Shown piece after piece: positions 1 to 7,110 of a stretch of DNA of 25,898 bases. The notes beneath the pieces are model-generated. The model saw only the letters and a list, made by a program, of their open reading frames with translations. It searched no databases and had not been told where the DNA came from. This DNA is from Dehalococcoides mccartyi (GTDB lineage Bacteria; Chloroflexota; Dehalococcoidia; UBA2979): the NCBI GenBank assembly GCA_945888895.1, contig CAMDAY010000004.1, positions 1-25,898 on the forward strand. Direction: 5' to 3'. Numbering within the stretch: the stretch's first letter is position 1; each line of letters begins with the position of its first letter. The position numbers were made by a program, and so were the translations under genes.

Positions 1-40
1 GTTCGAGGTCATGCGGGTCTAGCCATCGATCGGGCCGCCA

Positions 41-1495
41 CTAGATGTACACGCCGGGCTTGGAGATGTGCGCGGCGATCTCCGCCGCATGGCCGCTCGC
101 GCAGCCGTGGCCACCGGGCAGCACTTTGCAGGGGTTGAACCGCTCGACGCTCCCGAACGCGAGGCGCACGCGCTCCATCGCCTGGAGGTCGGTGGGGCTG
201 AATACCCACTCCATGTACGAGCGCTTCTCCGAGCCGATGCCGTGCTCGCCCGTGATCGATCCGCCCACATCGACGCACAGCCGCATGATCTCGCCACCGA
301 GGTCGAGGACGCGCTGCGTGGCGCCCTCCTCCTGCGGGTCGAACATGATGTTGGGGTGCAGGTTGCCGTCGCCCGCGTGGAAGATGTTCGCGCAGCGGAA
401 GCCGTACTGCTCGACCAGTTCCATCACGCGGTGCATGACGGCCGGCAGCTTCGTCCGCGGCACGACGCCGTCAAGGAGGTAGAACGCGGGGACGGCCGCG
501 CCGATCGCGCCAATGCCCGCTTTGCGCCCCTCCCACAGCCGGTCGCGCTCCTGCTGCGTCTCGGCGGAACGCACCTCGCGCGCGCCGGAGGCGCGACAGG
601 CGTCGATGACGGCCTGCGCCTCGATCACGACTCCCTCGGGCAGGCCTTCGACCTCGATCAGCAGGACGGCGCCCGCGTCCATCGGGTAGCCGGCGTGGAT
701 GCGCGGCTCGACGACCTTGATGATCTCCTGATCCATCATCTCCATCGCCACCGGGATGACGCCGTTGCGAATCACCGCGGACACGGCTTCCGAGGCCGCC
801 TCGATGGTATCGAAGATCGCGAGCAGGGTGCGCACGTTCGGCGCGAGCGGGATGAGCCGCAGCGTCGCCTGCGTGACGATGCCGAGCGTGCCCTCCGAGC
901 CGACCATCAGCCCGCGCAGGTCCACGCCCGGTGCGTCGAGCACGCGGCCGCCGAGGTTGATCACGCGCCCGTCGGCGACGACGACCTCGAGTCCCAGAAC
1001 GTGGTTTACGGTGGAGCCCTGCGCGAGGGTGTGTGGGCCGCCGGAGTTGTTGCCGATGTTGCCGCCGACCGAGCAGATGCGCTGCGAGGAGGGGTCGGGT
1101 GCCCAGGTCAGCCGGTGCGGTGCCAGCGCCTCCTGCAGTTGCAGGTTGATCACGCCCGGCTCTACGACCGCGATGCGGTTCGCCGCGTCTATCTCGACAA
1201 TCCGGTTCATGCGCGTCAGCGCGACGACCACGCCGCCCTTCACCGCGAGCGTGCCGCCCGCAAGACCGGTGCCGGAGCCTCGAGGGATCACTGGGACGTC
1301 GAACTGGTTCGCCGCACGGACCACAGCGGCGCACTCCTCGGCCGTGCCGGGGAACACGACGGCGTCCGGGAGCGCGTGCTCGATCGTCGCGTCGTACTCG
1401 TAGGCGATGAGGTCTTCTGGGGCGTGCACAACGTTGCCAGCCCCGACGGCGCGTCGGAGCGCCTCCAGGAGCGCGGGGTTCGAGGTCGTCGGCAT
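41..1495 (-). CDS. glcD: FAD-linked oxidase, glycolate/D-lactate dehydrogenase GlcD-like
   Basis: Flavoprotein that likely oxidises a 2-hydroxy acid such as glycolate or D-lactate to the 2-keto acid, passing electrons towards quinones or a partner Fe-S protein. Seen: an N-terminal PCMH-type FAD-binding domain with PRGSGTGLAGG at residues 71-81, a NIGNNSGGPHTL segment, GSEGTLGIVT, and a C-terminal FAD-oxidase domain with HAGDGNLHPNI, GSITGEHGIGSEK and FNPCKVLP. The 484-residue product matches the family's usual 460-500. I chose the ATG at 1495 because the upstream in-frame extension is Arg-rich junk and has no family match; a possible extended -10 (TGCTACACT) lies just upstream. It is divergent from the phosphatase at 1552. 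No glcE or glcF partner is visible in the window, so exact substrate (glycolate, lactate, 2-hydroxyglutarate) is open. Confidence 0.92.
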   Translation of the reverse strand: MPTTSNPALLEALRRAVGAGNVVHAPEDLIAYEYDATIEHALPDAVVFPGTAEECAAVVRAANQFDVPVIPRGSGTGLAGGTLAVKGGVVVALTRMNRIVEIDAANRIAVVEPGVINLQLQEALAPHRLTWAPDPSSQRICSVGGNIGNNSGGPHTLAQGSTVNHVLGLEVVVADGRVINLGGRVLDAPGVDLRGLMVGSEGTLGIVTQATLRLIPLAPNVRTLLAIFDTIEAASEAVSAVIRNGVIPVAMEMMDQEIIKVVEPRIHAGYPMDAGAVLLIEVEGLPEGVVIEAQAVIDACRASGAREVRSAETQQERDRLWEGRKAGIGAIGAAVPAFYLLDGVVPRTKLPAVMHRVMELVEQYGFRCANIFHAGDGNLHPNIMFDPQEEGATQRVLDLGGEIMRLCVDVGGSITGEHGIGSEKRSYMEWVFSPTDLQAMERVRLAFGSVERFNPCKVLPGGHGCASGHAAEIAAHISKPGVYI

Positions 1496-1504
1496 CTCAG
1501 GCCG

Positions 1505-1513
1505 AGTGTAGCA
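1505..1513 (-). promoter_or_regulatory. Possible extended -10 for glcD-like gene
   Basis: Read on the minus strand this is TGCTACACT, an extended -10 (TGnTAnnnT), ending 9 bases before the ATG at 1495. If used, transcription would begin within a few bases of the start codon, giving a nearly leaderless mRNA. No convincing -35 is visible. This is inference from motif match only. Confidence 0.35.
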
Positions 1514-1551
1514 TCGGAGGAACGCCTGTCCTCCCATCGATCGGAGCCCCC

Positions 1552-2364
1552 GTGACCGCATCCCGCCTCGACGCGATCGATCTCGATGCCGTGCGTGATG
1601 GCGTTGAGGCAGCTGTCCGTGCGGCCAATGAGGCAATCTGCGGCGTCCTTGCCCAGACCTCGATGAAGGTCGCGAGCAAGGGCGAGGCGGGGCCCGTCAC
1701 CGAGGCCGACTACGCCGCCGACAAGGTGCTGCACGACATGCTCATGCCGCTCATCGACGGCGCGCGCTGGCTCTCCGAGGAGTCGAGCGAGGAGGCCCCG
1801 CTGATCCGCGGTGAGGCGACGTGGGTCATCGACCCCCTCGACGGCACCCGTGAGTTTCTTCGCGGGCTGCCCGAGTATGGCGTGTCGGTCGGGCTGTTCG
1901 TCGACGACCGGCTCGTCCTCGGTGGGGTCGGGTTCCCGTGGGACGGGACGGTGCTCTCCGGCCTCGTCACCGCGACCCGCCGGGAGGCCCGTCGGGACGG
2001 CGCGCCGATGGCCGTGCTGCCGAACGACGGCCTCGTGGAGCGGGTCGTGGTGTCGCGTAATGACTACGAGCGCCGCCGCCTCCAGTACCGCATCCCGTAC
2101 GAGGTGTACCCGTGCGGCTCGGCGGCGGTGAAGCTGGTCCACGCCGCCGACATCGCGACGGACGTGTATTTCTCCACCGGACCGCGCTCCGTCTGGGATG
2201 TCTCCGGCGGCGTCGCCGTCCTCGAAGGAGTCGGTGGCGTCCTCATGTCGATCGAGGGCACCCGCATCGAGCTCTCTCCCCAGCAGATCGAGGTGCCCCC
2301 ATACGTCGCCGGCGCACCGGAGGACTGCCTGACGCTCCTCCGTCGCGTCGGCCTGCTGGAGTAG
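1552..2364 (+). CDS. Inositol monophosphatase-family phosphatase (CysQ-like)
   Basis: Mg2+-dependent phosphatase of the IMPase/FBPase superfamily; candidate substrates are 3'-phosphoadenosine 5'-phosphate (CysQ role), inositol phosphates or histidinol phosphate. Seen: PVTEADYAAD near residues 48-57 (metal-site Asp region), EESSEE near 80-85, the signature WVIDPLDGTREF near residues 92-103, and a C-terminal WDVSGGVAVLEGVGG segment that carries the last metal-binding Asp. DGTREF, rather than DGTTNF, leans towards CysQ-like bisphosphate nucleotidases. The start is GTG; no good alternative exists between it and the divergent glcD-like gene 56 bases away. The 270-residue length is normal. A GCGCCC/GGGCGC hairpin follows the stop immediately. 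Family is secure; substrate is not. Confidence 0.88.
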   Translation: MTASRLDAIDLDAVRDGVEAAVRAANEAICGVLAQTSMKVASKGEAGPVTEADYAADKVLHDMLMPLIDGARWLSEESSEEAPLIRGEATWVIDPLDGTREFLRGLPEYGVSVGLFVDDRLVLGGVGFPWDGTVLSGLVTATRREARRDGAPMAVLPNDGLVERVVVSRNDYERRRLQYRIPYEVYPCGSAAVKLVHAADIATDVYFSTGPRSVWDVSGGVAVLEGVGGVLMSIEGTRIELSPQQIEVPPYVAGAPEDCLTLLRRVGLLE

Positions 2365-2381
2365 GCGCCCGAGTCGGGCGC
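2365..2381 (+). terminator. GC hairpin directly after the phosphatase stop codon
   Basis: GCGCCC, five-base loop GAGTC, GGGCGC, beginning on the base after TAG. There is no T-tract, so it may be only a stabilising 3' hairpin rather than a classical intrinsic terminator. Confidence 0.4.
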
Positions 2382-2390
2382 ATGGTGGGC

Positions 2391-2535
2391 CTTCACCCCA
2401 ACCCTCTGCCCGAACGGGGAGAGGAGGCCGGATCCGCATCGCTCGCAGAACGCATGGCCGTGATGTTCCGCCGGGGTGGGCCGCCCCACGCAAGCGCCTC
2501 GACGAGACTCGCACCATCGAGGGTTCATGCCCTCG
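2391..2535. repeat. Mosaic GC-rich intergenic repeat, copy 1
   Basis: Modules in order: an imperfect CCCTCTgCCCG/CGGGGAGAGG hairpin (about 2402-2424); a GGCCGGATCCG segment that also occurs inverted near 12174-12187; a 25-base block at 2479-2503 (begins GGCCGCCCCACGCAA, ends CCTCGAC) that matches the reverse complement of 25748-25772 at 23 of 25 bases; and a CGAGGG/CCCTCG hairpin at 2518-2535. It fills most of the gap between the phosphatase and the downstream terminator. No ORF here looks real. Confidence 0.7.
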
Positions 2536-2565
2536 CTTCATCGCTCGACACACCTCGGCACAAAC

Positions 2566-2597
2566 AACGAAGCCACCGGGACGCCGGTGGCTTCGTT
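2566..2597 (-). terminator. Strong intrinsic terminator of the small Lys/Ala peptide gene
   Basis: A perfect 14-bp stem (AACGAAGCCACCGG with its complement) closes a four-base loop. On the minus strand the stem ends in CTTCGTT and continues GTTTGTG, a weak T-rich tail. It lies 28 bases beyond the TAA of the small gene at 2626-2706, and nothing else on the minus strand could use it. Confidence 0.85.
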
Positions 2598-2625
2598 GAA
2601 TCGATCGCCCGCCAGCGAAGAAGGC

Positions 2626-2706
2626 TTACTTCTTCTTGGGCTTCGCAGCCGGCTTTGCGGCCGGCTTCGCCGCGGGCTTCGCGGCAGGCTTCTTCGTCGC
2701 AGCCAA
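2626..2706 (-). CDS. 26-residue Lys/Ala/Pro-rich basic peptide
   Basis: Short gene read from a TTG start at 2704-2706 to TAA at 2626-2628. A near-ideal ribosome binding site, AAAGGAA, sits five bases upstream of the TTG. The product opens MAATKKPAAK, continues as four tandem PAAK-type units and ends in KPKKK; it has no acidic and no aromatic residues. A strong terminator follows 28 bases later. Known parallel: such (K)PAAK tracts form the disordered DNA-binding tails of histone-H1-like and HU-type proteins, but here the tail stands alone, with no globular domain. Inference: a nucleic-acid-binding or charge-neutralising peptide. The open frame extends upstream to an ATG at 2754 (42 residues), but that start lacks a ribosome binding site. 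The distance to the HAD gene upstream (176 bases) suggests its own promoter, which I could not locate. Confidence 0.7.
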   Translation of the reverse strand: MAATKKPAAKPAAKPAAKPAAKPKKK

Positions 2707-2711
2707 AGTAG

Positions 2712-2718
2712 TTCCTTT
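2712..2718 (-). promoter_or_regulatory. Ribosome binding site deciding a TTG start
   Basis: AAAGGAA on the minus strand, five bases before the TTG at 2704-2706. It is the best Shine-Dalgarno match in the reading frame and is the reason for choosing TTG over the ATG further upstream. Confidence 0.65.
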
Positions 2719-2860
2719 GACTAGCCGGCCGCGGGTTGCGCGGTCGGTACCCATGGGTGTGCGTGACGACAACAGGGCCCTGCGATCGTCACTGTGAACA
2801 CAACGCACCATGACGCCGAATAGTTGCATGCCGTTGCCGCGATCGTGAGAAAAATTTTCG

Positions 2861-2900
2861 TGTCATGCGCCTCGGCGACGCGTCATGCGCTGAGGCGACG
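2861..2900. repeat. 20-bp tandem duplication across the HAD gene stop
   Basis: Two adjacent 20-base units (2861-2880 and 2881-2900) agree at 16 positions; both contain GTCATGCG and end GGCGACG. The second unit contains the TGA of the HAD gene and the first lies in its 3' flank. The period is not a multiple of three, so it does not extend the protein. Confidence 0.6.
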
Positions 2901-3431
2901 TGCGAGGTCGAGGAGGTCGCGCACGCGCTCGACGCCCGTGTCGTAGTCGAGGTCGCGGTTGCGCGGCCAGTCGCAAAGGAAGACGCGCCTCGAGGTGGCC
3001 TGCGCCAGCAGTTGCGCGGTCCGCGGATCATCGTCAGCGTGCTCGGGTGCCCCGAGGGTGCGCAGTACCTCGAGCTTGAAGTGCGCGCTCTTCAGCGCCG
3101 TCTCGTTCACGATCACCCGTTCCACGAGGCCGTCGAGGCGATGCCATCGCAGCCATGCGGTTGGCTGACTGCGCCGGCCCGTGACCACGACCAGGCGGCG
3201 GACCGTGCGGAGCGCCTCCATCGCCTCGCGGACGCCGGGCATGGGGGCACGCAGGTCGAAGCGGAGGTGATCTAGCGGGAGGTTGAGCCAGCGCGGGTAC
3301 ACGCGCGCCTCGGTCGGAGGCGCGGCTGGGTCGAGGAACTCGCGGCTGATGCCCAGGTTCACGCCGAAGGGCGGCCGACAGATCACGCCGTCGAAGTCGA
3401 GCGTCAGCAGTGGCAGCGGCGACTCGGGCAC
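2883..3431 (-). CDS. HAD-like hydrolase
   Basis: Small haloacid-dehalogenase-superfamily phosphatase. Seen: motif I LDFDGVI at residues 11-17, with nucleophile Asp and general-acid Asp; motif II VVVTGR near residues 81-86; a basic residue region around K113-K118 as motif III candidate; and a DDDPRTAQ acidic motif IV near 132-139. There is little cap insertion, so it is a compact, capless-type HAD; the substrate cannot be told. The start is GTG at 3431, 12 bases after the stop of the Lon-like protease, so the two are probably co-transcribed. The product is 182 residues. Confidence 0.75.
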   Translation of the reverse strand: MPESPLPLLTLDFDGVICRPPFGVNLGISREFLDPAAPPTEARVYPRWLNLPLDHLRFDLRAPMPGVREAMEALRTVRRLVVVTGRRSQPTAWLRWHRLDGLVERVIVNETALKSAHFKLEVLRTLGAPEHADDDPRTAQLLAQATSRRVFLCDWPRNRDLDYDTGVERVRDLLDLARRLSA

Positions 3432-3443
3432 TCGGCGGGCGTC

Positions 3444-5954
3444 CTAGACGCTGACCGGCGGCTCGGGTAGCGGGCTGGGCGGGATGCCTGGCGGGACCGG
3501 GAAGTCCGTGCGGGCCGGCGGCACGTGCTGCATCGTCGAGCCGACGACGGACGGGCGTGCCTCGATCTCCAGCGAGAACGCCGCGAGGCGGTCCTCAACG
3601 AGGCGGAAGATTGTGCCCTCCGGGAACTTGCCATCGTCGCTGCGGTCGTGGCCCGCCGGGATGCCGGTGAGTACCTCGATGCCTTCCTCGATGGTGTCGA
3701 CGGCGTAGATGTGGAACTTGCCGTCACGGATCGCCTGGGCGACATCCGGCCGCAGCACGACGTTCTCCACGTTGGTGCGCGGGAGCATCACCCCGTGCGA
3801 GCCGTCCAGGCCGCGCGCCGCGCAGATGTCATAGAAGCCCTCGATCTTGTCGGAGGCGCCGCCGATCGGTTGGACGCGGCCGAGCTGGTCCACCGACCCC
3901 GTGATCGCGATGCGCTGGTCGATCGGCCGCTCGGCCAGCGCCGACAGCAGCGCATACAGCTCCGTCGAGGAGGCCGAGTCGCCGTCGATGTCCCCGTAGA
4001 GCTGCTCGAACGTCAGGCTCGCGTGCAGGGCGTTGGCCTTGTTCTGGCCGAACCTGTACGCGAGGAAGCCGCGCAGGATGAGGAAGCCCTTGTTGTGGAT
4101 GCGACCGGCCATCTCGCTCTCGCGCTCGACCATGACGATTGTCCCGCGCCCGGCGGAGACGATGCACGTGACGCGCGACGGCCGCCCGAAGGAGATGTCA
4201 CCGAGGTCGTACACGGACAGGGCATTGATCTGGCCGATCACCGCGCCCTCGGTCGCCACGTAGAGCGAGCCGTCGTTCATCGCGCTGATGATCTGCTCCC
4301 GGACGAGCGAGGAGCGGTAGACGCGCTGCTCCAGTGTCTGCTCGACGTGGCGCGCCTGGACGACGCGTGAGCCGTCCAGCCGCGCCCAGTAGTCTGCCTG
4401 CCGCACGAGGTCGAGGAACGCGGCGATGTTCGCGGAGAGGCGCCGCTGGTCCTCCACCATGCGCGACGAGTACTCAATGAGGTGGGCGACGGCCTCGCGA
4501 GAGAACGGGATGAGGCCGGAGCGGTCGCACTCCGAGCGGATCACGTTCGCAAGCCCGCGCACGTTGGACAACGTTCGAGGGTAGTCAGACTCGAAGTCCG
4601 CTTTCACGCGGAACAGGTCGCGGAAGTCCGGATCGTTTCGGTATAGCAGTCCGTACAGGTGCCCGTCCCCGACGATCGCCACCTTCACGTTCAGCGGCAG
4701 CGGCTCCGGGCGCAGTCCACTCGTGGGGACGAGGCCGTATGCCTCGGCGATGTTCTCGATCGCGAGACGTTGCGACAGCAGCGCGCGCTTCAGGCCATCC
4801 AGGGACTGCGGGTTCATCAGGAGGTCGCGCAGACGGATGACCAGATACCCGCCGTTGGCGCGCGCGAGCGAGCCCGGCTTCACCATCATGTGGTCGGTGA
4901 CCGGTGCGCCGAACTGCCCCTGGTATTCAATGCGGCCGAGCAGGTTGTAGTACGTCGGGTTGGTCTCCCGGATCACGGGCGCGCCGCGCTGCGGGTCGTT
5001 GGCGATGACCACGTTCACGGCGTAGCGGCTCATCGAGGGGCCCTGGGACGGTCCCATGATCGCCGCGAAGCCGGCCGCTGGTTGCGGCTGCCCGCCCGCG
5101 CGGAAGCGGTCACGCTGCGCCTGGATGTCGTCCGACACGGCGTCGAGGAATTCGCGAATCTCGATGTCCGAGCCGTACGTTTCAATCAGTGGGTCAAGGA
5201 GGTGGGTGGTCGCGTAGTTGGCGACCTCCTCGTCCAGCTTCGTGGCGTGTTCGGCACCCTCACGCTCCAGTCCACGGACCTTCAGGAGCGCCTCCTGCAC
5301 GGTGCGCTCCAGCTCTCGGCGCTTCTCCAGAATCTCGTTTCGCTGGGCCTCCGGCAGCGCGGTGAAGGTTTCCTCGGTCGCGGGCTTCCCATCCACGAGC
5401 GGCGCGGAGACGATGCCCGCCTGCCCGAACTGGAGCGCGAACCCCATCCCCAGGGCCTGCTGTTGGAGCGCCTCAATGAGGATGCCTCGCTGCTGATCCA
5501 GTGCGTCCGCGATCTCCTGGCGCCGACGGGCGTACGCGTCCGACTCGAACGCGGCGCGCAGGTCGCGCCCGGCCGCTTCCACGGCGTGCCCGACCGCGGC
5601 GGCGAAGGCGTGCGCGGTGCCGGGAGGCAGCGAAATCGCCACCGGTCGATCGGGGTCGACGAAGTTGTGGACGTACACCCAGTCGAGGGGTGGCGGCATC
5701 TGCGCGGCACGGCGGCGCAAGAAGGCATCGATGATCGTCGTCTTGCCGTAGCCCTCCGGGCCGGACGCGAACAGGTTGTAGCCCGGGGCCGACATGCCAA
5801 GGGCGAACTCGATCGCGCGGACGGCGCGCTCCTGCCCGAACACGGCATCGAGGGCGGGCAGTTCGTCCGTTGTCTCGAAGCCGAGCCACGCGAGATCGCA
5901 GGGGGCTGTGACCTGGTCAGCGGTCAGCCGCAAGGAGTCGCGCAGATTCGGCAT
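3444..5954 (-). CDS. Lon-like ATP-dependent protease (LonB/LonC type, COG1067)
   Basis: AAA+ serine protease with ATPase and protease on one chain, expected to degrade damaged or regulatory proteins. Seen: an N-terminal AAA_32-type region with Walker A GPEGYGKT at residues 65-72; a long helical, charged insertion (about 125-290); an AAA core with DGDGHLYGLLYRNDPDFRDLF-like sequence around 430-450; and the Lon protease domain with catalytic Ser660 in DGDSASS and Lys703 in SDKIEGF, 43 residues apart as in E. coli Lon. It lacks the Lon substrate-binding N domain, as is usual for this class. The ATG at 5954 was chosen: GGAAGG lies upstream and the longer frame adds only low-complexity Arg/Gly. 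The last 30 residues are a proline-rich tail that looks additional to the protease fold. Length is 836. Confidence 0.92.
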   Translation of the reverse strand: MPNLRDSLRLTADQVTAPCDLAWLGFETTDELPALDAVFGQERAVRAIEFALGMSAPGYNLFASGPEGYGKTTIIDAFLRRRAAQMPPPLDWVYVHNFVDPDRPVAISLPPGTAHAFAAAVGHAVEAAGRDLRAAFESDAYARRRQEIADALDQQRGILIEALQQQALGMGFALQFGQAGIVSAPLVDGKPATEETFTALPEAQRNEILEKRRELERTVQEALLKVRGLEREGAEHATKLDEEVANYATTHLLDPLIETYGSDIEIREFLDAVSDDIQAQRDRFRAGGQPQPAAGFAAIMGPSQGPSMSRYAVNVVIANDPQRGAPVIRETNPTYYNLLGRIEYQGQFGAPVTDHMMVKPGSLARANGGYLVIRLRDLLMNPQSLDGLKRALLSQRLAIENIAEAYGLVPTSGLRPEPLPLNVKVAIVGDGHLYGLLYRNDPDFRDLFRVKADFESDYPRTLSNVRGLANVIRSECDRSGLIPFSREAVAHLIEYSSRMVEDQRRLSANIAAFLDLVRQADYWARLDGSRVVQARHVEQTLEQRVYRSSLVREQIISAMNDGSLYVATEGAVIGQINALSVYDLGDISFGRPSRVTCIVSAGRGTIVMVERESEMAGRIHNKGFLILRGFLAYRFGQNKANALHASLTFEQLYGDIDGDSASSTELYALLSALAERPIDQRIAITGSVDQLGRVQPIGGASDKIEGFYDICAARGLDGSHGVMLPRTNVENVVLRPDVAQAIRDGKFHIYAVDTIEEGIEVLTGIPAGHDRSDDGKFPEGTIFRLVEDRLAAFSLEIEARPSVVGSTMQHVPPARTDFPVPPGIPPSPLPEPPVSV

Positions 5955-5991
5955 GTGTGACGACCTTCCGCAGCGCCGGGGGTGCGCGCCG

Positions 5992-6000
5992 ATCGTAGCA
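5992..6000 (-). promoter_or_regulatory. Possible extended -10 for the Lon-like gene
   Basis: Minus-strand TGCTACGAT, again TGnTAnnnT, 37 bases from the ATG at 5954 with a GGAAGG ribosome binding site between. It resembles the candidate upstream of the glcD-like gene. No clear -35 is seen. Confidence 0.35.
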
Positions 6001-6118
6001 CCGGCTCGACCGCTGCCTCGCATGCCCCTTCGAGGCGGATAGCATCGCCAGCGTCCATCATTGGGGGGATATCGAGGCATTCGAGGTCGGCCCGCGCCGC
6101 CTGTGGGAAGAGGACGAG

Positions 6119-7108
6119 ATGCGCGCAGTGGTGATCACCGAGCCGGGCGGCCCCGAGGTCCTGAAGATCCAGGAGATGCCCGACCCAACGTTCGGCGCCG
6201 AAGAAGTCCTCGTTGCTGTCCACGCGAGCGCGCTGAACCGCCTCGACCTCCTGCAACGCGGTGGCACGTACCCGGTTCCGTTCGGCGTGCGCGCTGACAT
6301 CCCCGGCGTCGAGATGGCCGGGGTGATCGAGGCGGTCGGCGAGCGCGTGCAGGGCTGGAAACCCGGTGACCGCGTGATGGCGCTGCTGTCCAGCATGGGC
6401 CACGCGACGAAGGTGGTGGTCCACGAGCGGATGCTCATGCCGGTGCCCACGAACCTCGATCTGACGCAGGCGGCGGCGATCCCGGAGGTGTTCCTGACCG
6501 CGTACGACGCTGTCTTCCTCCAGTGCGGCCTCGAGATGGGCGAGTCGCTGCTGATCCACGCCGTCGGCTCCGGCGTCGGCAGCGCCGCGCTGCAGATGGC
6601 GCACGCGCAGTCGTCGAGGACGTTCGGGACGGCGGGCTCCGCCGAGAAGATCGCGCAGGCGAAGGCGCTCGGCCTCGACGTCGGCATCAACTACAAGGAA
6701 GCGGACTTCGCCGAGGTCGTCGAGCGCGAGACTGGCGGCAAGGGCGTGAACGTCCTCATCGACGTCATCGGCGCGCCGTACTGGGAGCAGAACATGCGCT
6801 CCATGGCGATGAAGGGCCGCATGATCATCGTCGGCGCGATGGGCGGTGCGACGGTCGAGAGCATGGACATCGGCGCGATCTCGCGGAAGCGCCTGACGGT
6901 GCGCGGCACGCTCCTCCGCGCTCGACCGCTCGAGGAGAAGGCCACCCTCGTGCAGGCGTTCGTGCAGCGCATCGTCCCGCTGCTCGCCAACGGCACCGTG
7001 AAGCCGATCGTCGACCGCGTCTTCCCGATCGAGGAGATCGGGGAGGCGCACGCCTACATGGAGACGAACGCCAACTTCGGGAAGATCGTCCTGAACATCG
7101 GCGGGTAG
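6119..7108 (+). CDS. NADPH:quinone reductase-type zinc-independent dehydrogenase
   Basis: Medium-chain dehydrogenase/reductase of the quinone oxidoreductase (QOR/zeta-crystallin) branch, expected to reduce quinones or activated alkenes with NADPH in the cytoplasm. Seen: GroES-like N half with LNRLDLLQRGGTYP near 39-52 and GWKPGDRVMA near 78-87; Rossmann nucleotide site AVGSGVGSAALQMA near residues 148-161; GGKGVNVLIDVIGAP near 211-225. The structural-zinc cysteines of alcohol dehydrogenases are absent. At 329 residues it has the family's usual size. AGAGGACG precedes the ATG. It ends two bases before the next ATG, so translation is probably coupled to the esterase downstream. A weak TAGCAT -10 candidate lies at 6040-6045. 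Confidence 0.9.
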   Translation: MRAVVITEPGGPEVLKIQEMPDPTFGAEEVLVAVHASALNRLDLLQRGGTYPVPFGVRADIPGVEMAGVIEAVGERVQGWKPGDRVMALLSSMGHATKVVVHERMLMPVPTNLDLTQAAAIPEVFLTAYDAVFLQCGLEMGESLLIHAVGSGVGSAALQMAHAQSSRTFGTAGSAEKIAQAKALGLDVGINYKEADFAEVVERETGGKGVNVLIDVIGAPYWEQNMRSMAMKGRMIIVGAMGGATVESMDIGAISRKRLTVRGTLLRARPLEEKATLVQAFVQRIVPLLANGTVKPIVDRVFPIEEIGEAHAYMETNANFGKIVLNIGG

Positions 7109-7110
7109 CG

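Noticed and set aside
1..22. Possible C-terminal end of a plus-strand gene (frame 2 reads FEVMRV then TAG)
   Set aside because: Only six codons are inside the window, too few to support a feature, though the position just before a convergent gene is plausible.
68..1555. 495-residue plus-strand open frame opposite the flavin dehydrogenase
   Set aside because: Arg/His/Asp-rich shadow typical of high-GC DNA; no domain, and the minus-strand gene has full family motifs.
1288..2553. 421-residue minus-strand frame opposite the phosphatase
   Set aside because: Runs through the divergent gap and a repeat; no family similarity, whereas the plus strand carries DPLDGTREF.
2707..2882. Promoter or riboswitch for the small Lys/Ala peptide in its 176-base leader
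   Set aside because: No convincing -35/-10 pair or conserved aptamer-like fold could be picked out by eye; the A/T tract at 2850-2859 is suggestive only.
4659..5960. 433-residue plus-strand frame opposite the Lon-like gene
   Set aside because: Antisense shadow of a gene with verified Walker and Ser/Lys motifs; composition is low-complexity Arg/Val/His.
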